A DNA stretch of 6,234 nt, from the NCBI GenBank assembly GCA_900759385.1, contig CAAEUZ010000094.1, positions 1 to 6,234 on the forward strand. The letters run 5' to 3'. This DNA is from an uncultured Oscillospiraceae bacterium. Its GTDB lineage: Bacteria > Bacillota > Clostridia > Oscillospirales > Oscillospiraceae. Under the pieces are notes generated by a model. That model was not told the origin of the DNA and made no database searches. It worked only from the letters and a program-made list of their open reading frames with translations. Positions 4,097 through 6,234 of the stretch are shown here, piece after piece; within the stretch, counting starts at the first letter, position 1, and the number at the start of each line of letters is the position of its first letter. Both the position numbers and the translations under genes were made by a program.

Positions 4097-5977
4097 AACA
4101 TATTGTTTGAACGCTTTGAACTTCCTGAGGAGCTGAGGAAGGTAATATACAACAGCCCCAGCGTAATCATACCCACCAGCAAGGACCAGCTCTTTGAGCT
4201 GATCTTCGGCAATGAGTATACAGATAAGATAGAAGTCCTCTACGAGGTCAACGGCAAGAGCGTCAAGGAGGCGGAGGTCGTCCGCTGCCGCAACGGCGCC
4301 GCCGTCAACTACCCGGAGGACTATATGCGCCGCCGCGACCCGGACTGCATGCGCATAGGCGACGATCTGCCCACGGATAAGCCCCGCTTCAAGGACGTAT
4401 ACGGTTATGAGTTTTCCGACCTGCGCCGTGAGACCTTCCGCTGGCTGACCAGGCAGGAGCTCATCCTTGTGCCCTTCAAGTCCGGCGGCTATGACTACGG
4501 CTATGACAGCCTGCTGGTCTGCCCGCGCAACGCGGCTTTCTTCGGCTTCGCCATGGCCCAGCTGCAGGCCTTTGTGGACCTGCGCACGGTGGAGAGCTTC
4601 CGCCCGCGCGCGGTGGTCTACGCCGCGCCCCCGTTCAGGCACACGCACTTCGGCGGCAAGCAGGTGGTGGTGCACTGCCGTTACCCCGAGATGCAGCTGC
4701 ACGAGGTCTTCTCCTACAACCTCTACCCCGGCCCCAGTGCCAAGAAGGGTATTTACTCCGTGCTTATCGACATCGGCGAACAGGAGGGCTGGGTCACGGC
4801 CCACGCCTCCAGCGCGCGCATCATCACGCCGTATGAAAACGAGATGGTCATGATGCACGAGGGCGCCTCCGGCGGCGGCAAGAGCGAGCTGCTGCAGGAC
4901 GTCATGCGCTCGCCCGACGGCCGCGTGCTGCTGGGCGTGGACCTGGTCAGCGGCGAAGAGCGCTACATCTCCATGAGCGACACCTGTACGATAGCCCCCG
5001 TGACCGACGACATGGCCATGTGCCCGCCCAGCATACAGGACGGCAGCGGCAAGCTCTGCCTCACCGACGGCGAGGATGGCTGGTTCGTACGCGTGGACGG
5101 CATAACCCAGTACGGCTGCGAGCCGCAGTACGAGAAGATCGCCATCCACTCCCAGGAGCCGCTGATGTTCTTCAACCTGCAGGCCGTGCCGCGCGCGACC
5201 TGCCTGCCCTGGGAGCACGTGCTCGACTCCAACGGCAAGCCCTGCCCGAACCCGCGCGTCATAGTGCCGCGCCGCCTGATCGCCAATGTGGTCAACTCCC
5301 CCGTCGAGGTGGACGTGCGCTCCTTCGGCGTGCGTATGCCGCCCGCGACGGCCAAGGACCCGACCTACGGCATAATGGGCCTGATGCATATCATCCCGCC
5401 TGCGCTGGCCTGGCTCTGGCGCCTGGTGGCCCCGCGCGGCTTCAAGAACCCCTCCGTCAGCGGCGAGACCCCGCTCGGCAGCGAGGGCGTGGGCTCCTAC
5501 TGGCCCTTTGCCACCGGCAAGCGCGTCACGCAGGCGAACCTGCTGCTCGAGCAGATCATGGCCTGCCCGAACACCCGCTATGTGCTCATCCCCAACCAGC
5601 ACATCGGCTCTTACCGCGTCGGCTTCACCGCCGAGTGGATAGCGCGCGAGTACCTGGCCAGACGCGGCGGCGTCAACATGAAGATGGACCGCCTCACCCC
5701 CGCCCGCTGCGCCCTCATGGGCTACGCCCTCAACGAGATGAAGGTGGACGGCCAGCGCATATCCAGCCGCTTCCTGCGCCCCGAGCTGCAGGAGTCCCTG
5801 GGCGAGGACGGCTACGACAAGGGTGCCGAGATCCTCTACGACTTCTTCACCAAGGTTCTTGCCGAGTACAACCTGGATGAGATGGATCCCACCGGCCGGA
5901 AGATCATAGAGTGCTTCCATGACCGCGGCAGCGTCGAGGACTACTGCGACATCATCCCCCTCGGCCTGAGGCCGTGA
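4094..5977 (+). CDS. DUF4914-like protein with HPr kinase/PEP carboxykinase-type P-loop
   Basis: This 627-residue soluble protein matches my recollection of the DUF4914 family, whose function is not established. Near the middle, EGASGGGKSE (256-265, Lys263) is a Walker A motif. Its GxSGxGKSE form is like that of HPr kinase and close to the GLSGTGKTT of ATP-dependent PEP carboxykinase, which shares that fold. Asp283 in LLGVDLVSGEER follows where those enzymes carry nucleotide/metal-binding acidic residues. LTDGEDGWFVRVDGI (323-337) recalls the post-P-loop region of PEP carboxykinase. Upstream, YAAPPFRHTHFGGKQ (176-190) and GWVTAHASSARI (232-243) may form the substrate side. I infer an ATP- or GTP-using kinase or carboxykinase-like enzyme with an unknown substrate. 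The gene is monocistronic, with a strong promoter, an operator-like palindrome and a TTG start. It has no signal peptide or membrane helix, and looks intact. Confidence 0.88.
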   Translation: MNILFERFELPEELRKVIYNSPSVIIPTSKDQLFELIFGNEYTDKIEVLYEVNGKSVKEAEVVRCRNGAAVNYPEDYMRRRDPDCMRIGDDLPTDKPRFKDVYGYEFSDLRRETFRWLTRQELILVPFKSGGYDYGYDSLLVCPRNAAFFGFAMAQLQAFVDLRTVESFRPRAVVYAAPPFRHTHFGGKQVVVHCRYPEMQLHEVFSYNLYPGPSAKKGIYSVLIDIGEQEGWVTAHASSARIITPYENEMVMMHEGASGGGKSELLQDVMRSPDGRVLLGVDLVSGEERYISMSDTCTIAPVTDDMAMCPPSIQDGSGKLCLTDGEDGWFVRVDGITQYGCEPQYEKIAIHSQEPLMFFNLQAVPRATCLPWEHVLDSNGKPCPNPRVIVPRRLIANVVNSPVEVDVRSFGVRMPPATAKDPTYGIMGLMHIIPPALAWLWRLVAPRGFKNPSVSGETPLGSEGVGSYWPFATGKRVTQANLLLEQIMACPNTRYVLIPNQHIGSYRVGFTAEWIAREYLARRGGVNMKMDRLTPARCALMGYALNEMKVDGQRISSRFLRPELQESLGEDGYDKGAEILYDFFTKVLAEYNLDEMDPTGRKIIECFHDRGSVEDYCDIIPLGLRP

Positions 5978-6006
5978 GCGCGGATTGATAGAAGTGATTT
6001 GTCAAA

Positions 6007-6234
6007 CTAAGTGCAACAGGAGTTGAGCTCAAAGTCCCATAGCTCCTGGGGAGAATGGAAGTGCAAAACTTTGCGAGGCCTGGCGTTGATCAACGCCAGG
6101 TTTCGTTTTAGCGTGGCAGGAGCGACGCGGGAAAGGTTCCTGCCCTTGGGATAGAACTCCCTCAGCAGGCCGTTGAGATTCTCGTTTGTGCCTTTCTGCC
6201 AGGCACAATAGGGGTCGGCAAAATAGACCTCGCA
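6007..6234 (-). CDS. IS30-family transposase, C-terminal 75 residues (partial)
   Basis: On the minus strand an open frame enters from the right edge and ends at TAG (6009-6007). Its start lies outside the window. It begins VYFADPYCAWQKGTNENLNG (residues 3-22), the hallmark end of the IS30 DDE transposase core. Glu18 of GTNEN (codon 6183-6181) is the last catalytic carboxylate. LLREFYPKGRNLS (23-35), then INARPRKVLHFHSPQELW (about 50-67), are the expected family blocks. The protein cuts and joins DNA during transposition of its own element. The visible part has no frameshift or early stop, so the element may be active. It converges on the DUF4914-like gene with 29 bases between the stop codons. 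Confidence 0.93.
   Translation of the reverse strand, partial: CEVYFADPYCAWQKGTNENLNGLLREFYPKGRNLSRVAPATLKRNLALINARPRKVLHFHSPQELWDFELNSCCT
6079..6110 (+). terminator. Perfect palindrome with T-rich tail inside the transposase gene
   Basis: Bases 6079-6100 are a perfect 22-base palindrome (arms CCTGGCGTTGA and its complement), followed on the plus strand by TTTCGTTTTA. This is the form of an intrinsic terminator for transcripts coming from the DUF4914-like gene, about 100 bases after its stop, and no other terminator is visible before it. It also encodes part of the transposase (LALINAR) on the opposite strand. Confidence 0.6.

Larger units (their letters stand above)
5996..6234 (-). mobile_element. 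End of an IS30-family insertion sequence (continues past the right edge)
   Basis: The C-terminal part of an IS30-type transposase runs leftward and stops at 6007. The bases around and just past the stop (about 5996-6018, GATTTGTCAAACTAAGTGCAACA) resemble the terminal inverted repeat of IS30-family elements, in which the transposase stop often lies inside the repeat. The exact tip, the other end and any target duplication cannot be seen here, so the left limit given is approximate. The element lies only about 20 bases downstream of the DUF4914-like gene. Confidence 0.7.

Noticed and set aside
3890..5920. 676-codon minus-strand open frame antisense to the DUF4914-like gene
   Set aside because: It is a shadow made by the strong third-position G/C bias of the plus-strand gene. 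The product is a His/Ala/Val/Gly-rich string with no domains, while the plus strand has a clear P-loop and an upstream promoter.

Overview
The window looks like chromosomal DNA from a high-GC member of the Bacillota, probably a gut-type Oscillospiraceae/Clostridia relative. The reasons are purine-rich Shine-Dalgarno sites (AGGGGAG, GAAGGGGG, AAAGGATG), consensus sigma-A-type promoters, codons rich in G/C at the third position, an XRE regulator of the Clostridia type joined to a membrane domain, and a DUF4914-like protein. The placement is inference from style and gene content; no marker gene settles it.

Layout, left to right. (1) The 3' end of an unidentified gene (1-157) has an Ala/Pro/Lys-rich tail ending in an acidic motif. 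It overlaps by 4 bases (ATGA) an RluA/RluD-family 23S rRNA pseudouridine synthase with an S4 domain (154-1068), so the two are probably translationally coupled. A long palindrome follows. (2) A short gene with its own promoter encodes an XRE-type DNA-binding protein with about four membrane helices (1236-1913). It ends in a textbook terminator. (3) A class I SAM-dependent methyltransferase (2022-2759) has no visible terminator after it. (4) About 400 bases (2760-3162) have no convincing gene. They hold several strong hairpins, including a 17-bp stem just upstream of the next ribosome binding site, and look like a dispersed-repeat or structured-RNA region. (5) A short-chain dehydrogenase/reductase (3163-3945). 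(6) A strong promoter with a palindrome at its predicted start site drives a TTG-initiated 627-residue protein of the DUF4914 type (4094-5977). That protein carries a P-loop like those of HPr kinase and PEP carboxykinase. (7) The right edge holds the C-terminal end of an IS30-family transposase on the minus strand (6007-6234), convergent with the DUF4914 gene. A terminator-like palindrome lies inside its coding sequence.

The genes do not form one pathway. The window reads as a housekeeping end (pseudouridine synthase) followed by several independently transcribed accessory or metabolic genes and an insertion sequence. The parts most worth a second look are the structured 2760-3162 region, the DUF4914-like kinase-fold protein with its operator-like palindrome, and the IS30 junction. 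I found no CRISPR array, tRNA, rRNA or clear new multi-gene system.
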